A DNA stretch of 64,000 nucleotides from assembly GCF_009729555.1 (NCBI RefSeq), contig NZ_WODC01000002.1, forward strand, positions 248,001 through 312,000, read 5' to 3'. Shown here piece after piece: positions 7,811 to 14,819 of the stretch (positions are counted from its first letter, which is position 1; every line of letters starts with the position of its first letter). The stretch is from Pseudodesulfovibrio alkaliphilus. GTDB taxonomy: Bacteria; Desulfobacterota; Desulfovibrionia; Desulfovibrionales; Desulfovibrionaceae. The notes beneath the pieces are model-generated. The model saw nothing but the letters and a program-made list of their open reading frames with translations. It was not told where the DNA came from and ran no database searches. A program made the translations under genes and the position numbers.

Positions 7811-8376
7811 TTGTTGACCCCGGACTGGCTGTTGGGCGTATCGGCGAAGGCGACCGCCCCGGAGGTGTAGAGTTCGACCGCCTGACCAACGCTTACGTTC
7901 TCCACGTCCTGGCCGATGCGGATGCCTGCTGCCGAGAGGGCGGCAAACGCCTTGGGGCCGACATAGCCGGTGAGAACAGCCTGGACGCCTGCATTGGCCA
8001 GGGTTTCAGCAGCCTGGATACCCGCCCCCTGGGCCAGAACCTGGGATGCGCCGTTGTCAACGTAGGTGGTTTCCATGGTTTCAAGGTCCACCACAACGAA
8101 TCCGGCGGCACGGCCGAAACGGGGGTCCACCCGGTCGTTCATGGATGGTCCTTCGCTGGTGATGGCCAGCCTGCGGATGCCGGTTTGGGTCGCGCTGCGT
8201 TGCTGCTGAACACCCCTGGTCGAGCTTGCCACTGCGTCGGGCTGGCCGCCCATTCCGCGACCGCCGCCACCCATTCCGCGACCGCCGCCGCCCATTCCAC
8301 GACCGCCGCCGCCCATTCCGCGGCCACGTCCGCCAGCGCATCTCGGGGTGCCCGTTTGTCCTTTACCCTGTGGCAT
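7807..8376 (-). CDS. NifX/ORP-like protein 1 with Gly-Arg-Met repeat N-terminus
   Basis: A 189-residue protein. The N-terminal 60 residues hold a near-perfect tandem repeat of GGGGRGM (about four units from residue 15 on), followed by a Ser/Gln-rich linker. The rest is a NifX-type domain: LAITSEGPSMNDRVDPRFGR, then GAGIQAAETLANAGVQAVLT and GYVGPKAF. I choose ATG 8376 because GGGAG lies 7 nt upstream; an ATG two codons earlier overlaps the DUF134 stop. It likely binds a metal cluster handled by the MinD ATPases. The repeat could be flexible or bind metal through Met; this part is not explained by the family. Confidence 0.85.
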   Translation of the reverse strand: MPQGKGQTGTPRCAGGRGRGMGGGGRGMGGGGRGMGGGGRGMGGQPDAVASSTRGVQQQRSATQTGIRRLAITSEGPSMNDRVDPRFGRAAGFVVVDLETMETTYVDNGASQVLAQGAGIQAAETLANAGVQAVLTGYVGPKAFAALSAAGIRIGQDVENVSVGQAVELYTSGAVAFADTPNSQSGVNK

Positions 8377-8378
8377 GA

Positions 8379-8822
8379 TCATTCTCCCGTGTTGTCGTCT
8401 TCAACAGGTGAAGGCGTGGTTACTTTATCCGCCGCTTGTCCGGTGGCGGTTGGCATTTGGCAGCGGCGTCTGTGCTTTCGTTTGCAGCATGTCTCGGAAG
8501 CGAGCAGGTATTCTCCGCCGTCCACCCGGATGGCCTTGCCGCCCGACAGGGCCAGGGCCACAGTGGTCCGGGCCTCGGTCAGGATACGGCTCAAGGTCGG
8601 GCGCGATACGCCCATCCGCTCGGCCGCTTCGATCTGCTGCATCCTTTCGCCGTCCACCAACCTAAGCGCCTCGAGGCCTTCCACCGTGAGCATCAGGCTT
8701 TCCAGCTCGCGCATGGGAATGCCCTGGGGTTTGTAAAATACCGCGCAGGGCTCCGCCTCGACCATCCGCTTTTTTTTCCGCCTTCCCAAACCTTCCCCCC
8801 CCCTTGGTGAGCGCATGTTCAT
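8379..8822 (-). CDS. DUF134 family HTH regulator, first gene of ORP-like operon
   Basis: A 147-residue protein of the DUF134 family: AVFYKPQGIPMRELESLMLT, then VEGLEALRLVDGERMQQIEA and AERMGVSRPTLSRILTEART, an HTH of sigma-70 region 4 type. The Cys/Arg patch CCKRKHRRRC follows near the C-terminus. Members sit next to NifX-type genes in anaerobes and archaea and are assumed to regulate them. No ribosome site precedes the first ATG (8822) or the second (8816). The first codons contain a run of nine G and a run of eight A in the coding strand, places where slippage could change frame. Palindromic sites upstream suggest autoregulation. Confidence 0.85.
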   Translation of the reverse strand: MNMRSPRGGEGLGRRKKKRMVEAEPCAVFYKPQGIPMRELESLMLTVEGLEALRLVDGERMQQIEAAERMGVSRPTLSRILTEARTTVALALSGGKAIRVDGGEYLLASETCCKRKHRRRCQMPTATGQAADKVTTPSPVEDDNTGE

Positions 8823-8862
8823 ATGATGATACGACCATGCTTTTGATTGTCAAGAAGAAAAA

Positions 8863-8876
8863 TGAACATATGTTCA
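8863..8876. promoter_or_regulatory. perfect 14-bp palindrome, candidate operator of the DUF134/NifX operon
   Basis: TGAACATATGTTCA is a perfect palindrome about 41 bp upstream of the first ATG of the DUF134 gene. A related sequence (TGTTCATATGA at 8816-8826, containing the palindrome TCATATGA) overlaps that start codon. Two related sites at this spacing suit binding by a dimeric regulator, possibly the DUF134 protein itself. Confidence 0.55.
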
Positions 8877-8884
8877 AAATAAAA

Positions 8885-8903
8885 CAACCCCGCGTCGGGG
8901 TTG
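8885..8903. terminator. short GC hairpin between tRNA-Leu and the DUF134 gene
   Basis: CAACCCCG (8885-8892) and CGGGGTTG (8896-8903) form an 8-bp stem with a 3-nt loop. On the minus strand TTTTATTTT follows, so it can terminate minus-strand transcription before the operon promoter. On the plus strand AATTTGTTTT follows, so it may work both ways. Confidence 0.55.
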
Positions 8904-8991
8904 AATTTGTTTTGCCGACTCTGCTGACGCGGCTTGGATTTAAGGGAAATGAAGTGATAAGATGAGGTGTTGACAGGTACGCCAAAGGGGC

Positions 8992-9028
8992 AAAAAACTC
9001 CTCCGGCCTGTCGCTGCGGCCGGAGGAG
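8992..9028 (-). terminator. intrinsic terminator of tRNA-Leu
   Basis: CTCCTCCGGCC (8998-9008) pairs perfectly with GGCCGGAGGAG (9018-9028). On the minus strand the stem is followed by six T (8992-8997). It lies 8 bp past the CCA end of tRNA-Leu. Confidence 0.9.
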
Positions 9029-9036
9029 TGATGCCC

Positions 9037-9123
9037 TGGTACCTGGGGCGGGAATCGAACCCGCACAATCCGAAGATTACGAGATTTTAAGTCTCGGGTG
9101 TCTACCAGTTCCACCACCCAGGC
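9037..9123 (-). tRNA. tRNA-Leu (anticodon TAA)
   Basis: An 87-nt cloverleaf with CCA encoded. The acceptor stem is GCCTGGG/CCCAGGT, the anticodon arm CGAGA-CTTAAAA-TCTCG with TAA in the loop, and the T arm GCGGGTTCGAATCCCGC. The long variable arm (TAATCTTCGGATTG) is the class II mark expected of tRNA-Leu. A strong terminator follows. Confidence 0.95.
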
Positions 9124-9264
9124 AGGTCGTTCGGTGGGTAGCCTTGCGGCACCCTGTCGGCGAGGGTTTCCCATTATCCCGCATGGCGGCGCGGCGTCAA
9201 TGGTTTTGCCAGGCCGGGCAAATGTTGCTCGATGAGCGTGGTTCCGGGTGACGGGGGAAAAGGA

Positions 9265-9515
9265 GAGGGCATCCCCGGGGAGGTGGGAATGCCCTCGGAA
9301 CAATGAGCACAGGGGATGGAAACCTCCTTAAGGAGAATGGTGGTCCGAGGAGGTCGCAGTGCTCATTGAACTATGATTGCGATAGTCGTTGCGTATTTGC
9401 TTTGTTGTATGCACCCATCAGTGCCGCCATGAAAAGAATATACGCCACGTTTCCTGCGGCGACTATCAACATACCGCAATGCTAGTCCGATTCAGCAAAA
9501 ATGCGGGAATCGGAC
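9265..9515. other. hairpin-rich intergenic stretch (candidate structured RNA)
   Basis: The gap between tRNA-Leu and the YcaO gene (9124-9517) holds no convincing gene but four successive perfect inverted repeats. They are GAGGGCAT/ATGCCCTC (9265-9272 with 9289-9296), CAATGAGCAC/GTGCTCATTG (9301-9310 with 9359-9368), GATAGTCG/CGACTATC (9381-9388 with 9460-9467) and GTCCGATTC/GAATCGGAC (9485-9493 with 9507-9515). The last may serve as the transcription end of the YcaO gene. The series looks like a structured transcript of about 250 nt; strand and identity are unknown. A 60-codon plus-strand frame from 9303 has no ribosome site. Confidence 0.4.
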
Positions 9516-9517
9516 AA

Positions 9518-11203
9518 TCAATCAAACAGGGCAAGGTAGTTGGCGAAAAGGCGGGGGCTGACCCGCGAGTACTGGTCAAAGTCCGAGATGAGTTCCAGGC
9601 CGGGGATCAAGGCTCTGACAACAGGAATGCCGAAGTCCTTGCGGGTCAGGTCCACATAGGCGGGCCTGTGGCCATTGGCTGCAAGGATGGCCTCAAGGAC
9701 CATCAGGTCGCCTTTGGCGCTGCCCGTGGAAAGGTCTGGCAGATCCTCAAGCCGTCGTACGGGCAATCCCTCGGGAGCCGGTCCGCTCGGCGGGCCTGGG
9801 TGCGGGTACGGTGTCTCGGTCATGGCCGAGACAAGGGCGGCGCGACCGTTCAAGGAGCAGCCCGAGCCTTTGTTGACATCGCCTCTGGCCCCCAGGACCA
9901 CGGACTTGTAACAGGGGACGCCGAGTTCGGTGGTCACATCCATGAACCAGAGGTGAACGCCGTCGCTTTCATAGGCGGCCAACAGCCGTGCAATTTCAGG
10001 GTTATCGCTGGTGATGCGGAAGCAATTGGACGGGGCAAAGGGCGTGGTGGCGTCGCTGTCGCGTTCGATGGCCTCGGTCAGGGCGGACACCTTGGCCTCG
10101 GCCAGGGTGTTGCCCGATGCCAGGCCGGTGGAACCCAGGGCCGAGAAAAGAGACTGTTCGTCGAGATTGCAGAAGAGGAATACCAATTGAGCGGGGACCA
10201 GCAGGGGCAGTGTGCCGCCGTGGTCGTCCGGGGTGTGGCCCGCGAGCCAGTAGAGCTTCTGACCCGCATAAGGCACTTCAAGCCGCATGGATCGCAGGTC
10301 CAGTGCAGGGGCGTCAAGCTCGTCAAGGGTGGCGTGGATCAGGGGATAGTCAGTGACGTAGCCAAGGACTCCCTTGGGTCCGAAGCTGGCGTAGGAGGAG
10401 AAACGCTCGACCATTTCCATGGCATAGGAGGCTTCGGCGCATTCAGAGGTCAATCCTCGCCCATAGCAGGTCTGGATGCCCTCAAGGCTGTTGTTCATGC
10501 GGCCACTTATGCAGCGAGTTTTCGGCATCCAGTGGCGCAGGCGGGCCGAGGGAGAAAGGCACGCCTTGTGCCGCATGGCCGGACCAAGGAAAGCGTCGGC
10601 CTTTTCCAGGGCGGTCAGAGCGAGTGCAATGGTCTCGGCCAAAGGGCGGCGAGGATTGGGTGGCGGCAGTCTATCCTCAAGGGAGCGACGGATCTCGGCG
10701 GCCTGGACCGGAGGGGTGCGCTGGAGGTCGGTGCCTGAAAATAACGGTGCCAGCCCGGATGCCTCGGGGGTTGGCAGTGGGGACAGCCCGAAGATGTTGT
10801 CGCTGAAGAGCGCGATCCATTGCCGGTGCAGCGGCTGGTCGTCAAGCAGGGCGGAGCGGATGTGGATGGCCGGGGTGTACTCCAGCAGCCAGGCGGGGTC
10901 CAGTCCCTCAAACAGGGGTTGCAGGTGAGTCAGTCGATCGTGGCACAGGCATGCTTCGTACATGATGGCCGTCATGATCGGGTCTGATGCACCCTTGTCG
11001 CGCATGGTTTCCCTGATCAGTTTTTCAAGTTTTTTGGGTCGGAATTCCTTGAAACCCTGAAGGACGAACTCGTGCATGAAATCGTCGTAGGGATATTTCC
11101 GCAGATGGGCGATCATCTCGTTGAAGCTGAGGTTCGACTCGGGCAGGGCGGCGAAGGTACCGACCCCGTAGTCGGTATTCATCATTTGCAGCTTATAGCG
11201 CAT
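9518..11203 (-). CDS. YcaO-domain protein (ATP-dependent cyclodehydratase-like)
   Basis: A 561-residue protein. The YcaO core lies in about residues 230-560. SGRMNNSLEGIQTCYGRGLT is followed by the first Glu-rich helix ECAEASYAMEMVERFSSY, and later by TLAEAKVSALTEAIERD, the second ATP/Mg-binding helix; GSGCSLNGRAALVSAMTE also matches the family. The N-terminal 220 residues are an extra helical region without a family I can name. YcaO enzymes activate amide backbones with ATP to make azolines, thioamides or amidines, or assist RimO methylthiolation. No TfuA, dehydrogenase, E1-like partner or obvious precursor peptide flanks it, so the substrate is open. The C-terminus lacks a Pro-rich end. Confidence 0.85.
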   Translation of the reverse strand: MRYKLQMMNTDYGVGTFAALPESNLSFNEMIAHLRKYPYDDFMHEFVLQGFKEFRPKKLEKLIRETMRDKGASDPIMTAIMYEACLCHDRLTHLQPLFEGLDPAWLLEYTPAIHIRSALLDDQPLHRQWIALFSDNIFGLSPLPTPEASGLAPLFSGTDLQRTPPVQAAEIRRSLEDRLPPPNPRRPLAETIALALTALEKADAFLGPAMRHKACLSPSARLRHWMPKTRCISGRMNNSLEGIQTCYGRGLTSECAEASYAMEMVERFSSYASFGPKGVLGYVTDYPLIHATLDELDAPALDLRSMRLEVPYAGQKLYWLAGHTPDDHGGTLPLLVPAQLVFLFCNLDEQSLFSALGSTGLASGNTLAEAKVSALTEAIERDSDATTPFAPSNCFRITSDNPEIARLLAAYESDGVHLWFMDVTTELGVPCYKSVVLGARGDVNKGSGCSLNGRAALVSAMTETPYPHPGPPSGPAPEGLPVRRLEDLPDLSTGSAKGDLMVLEAILAANGHRPAYVDLTRKDFGIPVVRALIPGLELISDFDQYSRVSPRLFANYLALFD

Positions 11204-11462
11204 GGCGGTCCTTTGGTTGATTCCCCTTCGGTTTGCGGCGATTCGCCGGACATGGGAGGGGTACGGCGGCCGGACAGGGAAATCCCGAGTGACAGGCTAT
11301 GATATTGACGCACCGAGTTCAAGGTGCAAAAGCCCAAAATTGAGGTGTCGCGTGACGGATGGGGGCACGGTGTGCGCAATATGGGCGAGTTGGGGGGCGG
11401 ATCGCCCGCGCCCGGCTGACGCATGGCATTCCTGAGCGGACGCCCAATGCCTGGCGGCGGGA
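11204..11462. other. 259-bp intergenic region, no gene seen
   Basis: This separates the YcaO gene from the SGNH hydrolase gene upstream, both on the minus strand. It should carry the YcaO promoter. I see no convincing frame, tRNA or strong terminator, and only a modest AT-rich centre near 11290-11345. Confidence 0.4.
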
Positions 11463-12026
11463 TCAGCTCGCCGCAGTTCGGGCAAGCCGTTCCACTTGGG
11501 GCAGCAAGGCTCGGGCCATGGCTTCCACTCCGCTGGCCGAGGGGTGCAGCCCGTCGAGCAGCGTCAACTCGGGATCGCCGAAATAGGGGGCCAGGATGTC
11601 AGGGAACAGATCGAGTCCGAACTGGTGGGCCAAGGAGGCGAAGATGGCATCAAAGTCGTTTCGGTAGGCGTCGTCCGGGGCCAAGGTGGCGCTGATGCCT
11701 ACCAACAGGACCGTGACGGAGTGCCGGAGAAAAGTCTCGATGATCCGGGCCAGGGTAGAGCGCACCGTTTCAACCGGCTCGCCCATGAAGCAGTCATTGG
11801 CACCGAAGGCCAGCACGGCCACGTCGGGTTTCGCGTCGAGCACTTGACGGATGCGGGCCAGCCCGTCGCTGGCCGTGTCGCCGGACACGCCGAAATTGAG
11901 GCAGCGGACGGACGCTCCCCGTTCACAGAGCAGACGCTCCAGCACGGCCGGGAGCGCCTGCTCTGGATGCAGGCCATAGCCTTCGGTCAGGCTGTCGCCG
12001 AAGCAGGCAATGCGGACCAGGGGCAT
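11463..12026 (-). CDS. SGNH/GDSL hydrolase, TesA-like arylesterase
   Basis: A 187-residue protein with all SGNH blocks: FGDSLTEGYG (block I Ser), FGVSGDTASDG (block II Gly), FGANDCFMGE (block III Asn) and LLDGLHPSASG (block V Asp and His). The layout matches TesA-type arylesterase or lysophospholipase. Unlike E. coli TesA there is no signal peptide: the first strand begins at residue 4, so it is probably cytoplasmic. It is followed upstream, within 9 bp, by the 173-residue partner of the RdgC-like gene, so the three genes probably share one transcript. The substrate (lysophospholipid, acyl ester or acetylated sugar) cannot be decided. Confidence 0.9.
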   Translation of the reverse strand: MPLVRIACFGDSLTEGYGLHPEQALPAVLERLLCERGASVRCLNFGVSGDTASDGLARIRQVLDAKPDVAVLAFGANDCFMGEPVETVRSTLARIIETFLRHSVTVLLVGISATLAPDDAYRNDFDAIFASLAHQFGLDLFPDILAPYFGDPELTLLDGLHPSASGVEAMARALLPQVERLARTAAS

Positions 12027-12035
12027 GGCGGGGAA

Positions 12036-12557
12036 TCAGCCGTTGATCCAGCGGCCGACCCGGTTCGTCTCCTCAGCCCAGTCGCGGCTCATGCGCAGGG
12101 CGAGGAACTGGGAAAAGACCACGTCGAACATCTCCAGGCACCGCTCAAGCAGGAACATCTTTTCCAAGAACTTTGCGTCCGGGTCGTCGCCCTCGTCGTC
12201 CCTGGCGGAGATTTTAGGCGTCTTGAGACCCGAGAGGCCGAAGTCGGCCGCGCTGACCTGAACCAGCCACTGGTCCTGGTCCATGGTGAAAAGCAACTGC
12301 GCCTTGTTCACCTTCTTGCCAGTCCGCAGCCCGGTCTTGGCTTCGGTCAATTCGCCCCGCGGGCTGGATACGGTGGCCGTTTCGACTCCTTCGCCTTCGC
12401 CGCCCTGGACTGAGACGCGTTGCTCCATATGCACGGTGAAGGTGCGCTTGTCGGCCAGGGAGAAGAGAACCGTGTCGTTGTCGGTCTTGAACCACAGCCA
12501 GGTCAGGAAATCCTGTCCCAGCAGGACGTTTTCGCGTTCGACGAGGGAGAGATCCAT
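12036..12557 (-). CDS. conserved hypothetical protein paired with RdgC-like gene
   Basis: A 173-residue soluble protein with no motif I recognise for certain. It has a beta-rich first half (FLTWLWFKTDNDTVLFSLAD, HMEQRVSVQGGEGEG), an acidic linker SARDDEGDDPDAKF and a helical C-terminus ending RDWAEETNRVGRWING. It lies 12 bp downstream of the RdgC-like gene and 9 bp upstream of the SGNH gene, all on one strand. RdgC of E. coli is about 300 residues, while the RdgC-like protein here has 204. This gene may therefore encode the missing part as a separate chain, which is an inference from size and adjacency only. Confidence 0.65.
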   Translation of the reverse strand: MDLSLVERENVLLGQDFLTWLWFKTDNDTVLFSLADKRTFTVHMEQRVSVQGGEGEGVETATVSSPRGELTEAKTGLRTGKKVNKAQLLFTMDQDQWLVQVSAADFGLSGLKTPKISARDDEGDDPDAKFLEKMFLLERCLEMFDVVFSQFLALRMSRDWAEETNRVGRWING

Positions 12558-12569
12558 GGCGCTTGATCC

Positions 12570-13184
12570 TTATGCGAAGATGGTGGGTTCGAGGTGTTCG
12601 AGCTTTGGGGCCGCGTCCTCGCCGAGGATGTCCATGGCCATGAAAAACGGGGTCAATGGCTCAAGGTGCAGATCGAATGTCAGGGCGAAATAGTCCTCGA
12701 ATAGGGCGCGGACCTTGGCGTTGGTGGTGGCCAGCAGGAGGCGGTTGGCGGTCAGGTTCCAGATAATATCGAAAACTGCCGGAATGGGGAAAGTCCGTGC
12801 GCGAAGCCGCAGGGTGACCTGCTCCTTGATCTCGCGCTTGCGGTCACGCGAGACGAAGTTCTTGCCCTGCTCCTTGTTGTGTTCCAGCTCTTTGTTGAGG
12901 GCAATGGTGGTGTGTTTCTTGAGCACGGCCGGTGGGATGCGGCGGGTGTCGAGCCGCAGGGCAAAGGCGAAGTAGTCCGCCTTTTCAGGCGGTGATTGCG
13001 TCCAGTTGACATCCAGCATGTCGTCGATGCTGGTCCAGCCGAAGGAGCGCTCTTCCGCCGTGGCGTCGATGTCCACGAAGCAGAACTGGCGCAGTTTCTC
13101 CGGCACCTGGCGGAGCAGTTCCGAAGGCACGTCCTCCATGACCCGGTAGCGTGTCAGCCCGAGGCTGGCGGATAAGATGCTCAA
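12570..13184 (-). CDS. RdgC-like recombination-associated protein, short form
   Basis: A 204-residue protein starting at TTG 13184, chosen because GGGAGG lies 8 nt upstream; a longer frame to 13286 lacks a ribosome site and family likeness. RdgC-like segments are LRQFCFVDIDATAEERSFGW, FALRLDTRRIPPAVLKKH and ALNKELEHNKEQGKNFVSRD, followed by a basic helix (RKREIKEQVTLRLRART). RdgC binds double-stranded DNA as a ring and limits RecA. The protein is about 100 residues shorter than enterobacterial RdgC, and the adjacent gene downstream may supply the rest. Confidence is good for the family and lower for function. Confidence 0.75.
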   Translation of the reverse strand: MSILSASLGLTRYRVMEDVPSELLRQVPEKLRQFCFVDIDATAEERSFGWTSIDDMLDVNWTQSPPEKADYFAFALRLDTRRIPPAVLKKHTTIALNKELEHNKEQGKNFVSRDRKREIKEQVTLRLRARTFPIPAVFDIIWNLTANRLLLATTNAKVRALFEDYFALTFDLHLEPLTPFFMAMDILGEDAAPKLEHLEPTIFA

Positions 13185-13342
13185 TGGGTTTTCCTCCCTG
13201 TGTGGCCGTTCTTTCAGAGCCACTGAGGTATGATCAATCGGGGTCGATGTAAAGGGAATTTCAGGTTTGTGCCAGACCGTGGGCATTCCCGCCTTGTCAT
13301 CTCATGGTCTGGTCGCTACACTGGAGTCAAACAGGAGACATT

Positions 13343-13720
13343 ATGCAAAAACAAGATGTTGAGAGGTTTATAACATTCCTTGAAGAACGGGCCGCCCAGG
13401 TGCGGGAGCTGGAGCGCCAAGGCGAGGCCGTCCTGGCCGCCCAAGGGCAGCTGGCCTTTCAGGCCAAGGCCGAAGAAAAAGCCGAGCTGCTCGCCAGTCT
13501 CAGCGCCGACGCCGCCAAGTATACCCGGCAGTTGGATGGCGAGGAGGGTGTTCAGGTGGCCCGTCGGCTCGAACAATTCTCCACCAGCGCCAGCACGGCG
13601 TTGCGTATCGGCAGCGTCTTTTTCATGACTGCGTTGTTGTATCCTGAAGACCACAAACCGGGGGAGCCCAACGATCTTGAAGCGTTCATCGCGGAGTTGA
13701 AGCGGAAGATGGAGGGGTGA
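13343..13720 (+). CDS. hypothetical helical protein
   Basis: A 125-residue protein starting at ATG 13343 with AGGAG upstream. It is almost entirely helical with heptad-like Leu/Ala/Glu spacing (FLEERAAQVRELERQGEAVL) and a second helix pair around LEQFSTSASTALRIGSVFFM. No catalytic motif is visible. It is transcribed divergently from the RdgC-like gene and convergently with the PilZ gene, so context does not reveal a role. Confidence 0.7.
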   Translation: MQKQDVERFITFLEERAAQVRELERQGEAVLAAQGQLAFQAKAEEKAELLASLSADAAKYTRQLDGEEGVQVARRLEQFSTSASTALRIGSVFFMTALLYPEDHKPGEPNDLEAFIAELKRKMEG

Positions 13721-13729
13721 AGGCGGTTA

Positions 13730-14359
13730 TCACGCAGGGGGCTTGAAATCGCGGTCCCTCTGGGCGGCTTTTCTTGCCGCCTGTTCCTTCTGGCCGCGCA
13801 GGACGATGGCGTGGACCGCGTCGTCCTGTGCGCGGTCGAGGTCCACAAAGGCGCAGCCCACCGAGCCCCGGTCATGGCGCCTGACCTTGCATTGAACGTC
13901 CTTGGCCATCACCTTGCCGTCAAGGATGATGGCCACGACCAGATCTACTCCGGCCTTGATGCGCGGCTTTTCGAAGGCAAAGCCGAGGCCGGTGGCGCTG
14001 ATGTCGGTGACAGGGTATCGCTTGTTGAGTCGGGAGACGTGAACATAGAGGTTGTCCACCCGGATGCGCAGGGCTTCGCGTTTTTTGGATTGTGCATCTT
14101 CGGTTTTCAGGGAGATGCTGAAACCCAGAGCCTTTTCATCAATGGGAGCGGCCGAGACTTTTGCCGCCTTTTTGCGCTTCTTCTCTTTGGTCTTGGTTAC
14201 TTGCAGATCAATAGACTCATCGCTTGCACTCTGTGACCTTGTGGTCCTGGGAGCAGGCCGGGCCGTGGCTTTCGCCTTGCTCGCATTTTTTTTCCCGCCC
14301 TTGGCCTTGGGCTTGGCCCGGCGGGAGAAGAGGGACGTGAAAAAATCGAGAAAGCCCAT
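13730..14359 (-). CDS. PilZ-domain protein with basic N-terminus
   Basis: A 209-residue protein. The N-terminal 70 residues are Lys/Ala/Ser-rich and very basic (SRRAKPKAKGGKKNASKAKA) and likely disordered. The PilZ domain starts around KKREALRIRVDNLYVHV, giving the RxxxR part of the c-di-GMP site, and continues with TDISATGLGFAF, matching (D/N)xSxxG. Both halves of the c-di-GMP motif are present, so ligand binding is likely. The basic tail could bind nucleic acid or membrane. The gene is divergent from the small membrane protein at 14558. Confidence 0.85.
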   Translation of the reverse strand: MGFLDFFTSLFSRRAKPKAKGGKKNASKAKATARPAPRTTRSQSASDESIDLQVTKTKEKKRKKAAKVSAAPIDEKALGFSISLKTEDAQSKKREALRIRVDNLYVHVSRLNKRYPVTDISATGLGFAFEKPRIKAGVDLVVAIILDGKVMAKDVQCKVRRHDRGSVGCAFVDLDRAQDDAVHAIVLRGQKEQAARKAAQRDRDFKPPA

Positions 14360-14557
14360 GATTCACCATTGTGTTGACGTAAAGCGCAATCGCCGTCAGA
14401 CAGTATGCAAAAGAGGGGGAGTTGGCAAGGCCCGTGCCGGATTCAGGTGATGGGTCAGGGCGTGTTTTTCCCCGGAAGGGGTTGACATTTCTCGCATGAA
14501 GAGACAAAGAAAAGAGAGCTTTTCAAGCCACAGACGGGTTGACCGAGGAGGAAGAAC

Positions 14558-14701
14558 ATGATTGGCGAGCTGCTTTCCGGGATGGCGCACAGCACGGGTG
14601 CCGGTTTTGTCGGTGTGTCCCTGATTTTCATTTATCTCGCATGGATCCTGACTATCGGCATTATCCGCGTCAAGGAAGCCATGGACGAGGATCATCACTA
14701 G
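14558..14701 (+). CDS. 47-residue single-span membrane protein
   Basis: A short gene with an excellent ribosome site (GAGGAGGAAG before ATG 14558). It encodes a short amphipathic start (MIGELLSGMAHSTGAG), one transmembrane helix (FVGVSLIFIYLAWILTIGII) and a charged tail RVKEAMDEDHH. The hydrophobic segment and the charge switch look real rather than random. I know no family for it. It stands alone, between the divergent PilZ gene and the convergent rmlA gene. It could be a modulator of a membrane complex; that is speculation. Confidence 0.65.
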   Translation: MIGELLSGMAHSTGAGFVGVSLIFIYLAWILTIGIIRVKEAMDEDHH

Positions 14702-14741
14702 GCATGTCAGGCGGCATTGCGCCGTGTGAGGGATTTTTCGC

Positions 14742-14774
14742 CAGGGGCCGCGTCCGGATGGGACGCGGCCCCTG
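14742..14774. terminator. 14-bp hairpin between convergent small gene and rmlA
   Basis: CAGGGGCCGCGTCC (14742-14755) pairs perfectly with GGACGCGGCCCCTG (14761-14774). It sits between genes running toward each other, so it probably ends both transcripts, although neither strand has a clear T-run after it. Confidence 0.6.
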
Positions 14775-14819
14775 CGTTTGGACTGTCTGCGTCATCTGTT
14801 TTTTCAAAGGACGGAGTGA

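Noticed and set aside
8200-8330. Repeated GGCGGCGG-type DNA considered as a CRISPR or satellite repeat
   Set aside because: It is the coding DNA of the Gly-Gly-Arg-Gly-Met repeats in the NifX-like protein; there are no spacers.
9303-9485. 60-codon plus-strand frame between tRNA-Leu and YcaO, considered as a RiPP precursor
   Set aside because: No ribosome site, no leader-core pattern, and it overlaps strong inverted repeats that better fit structured RNA.
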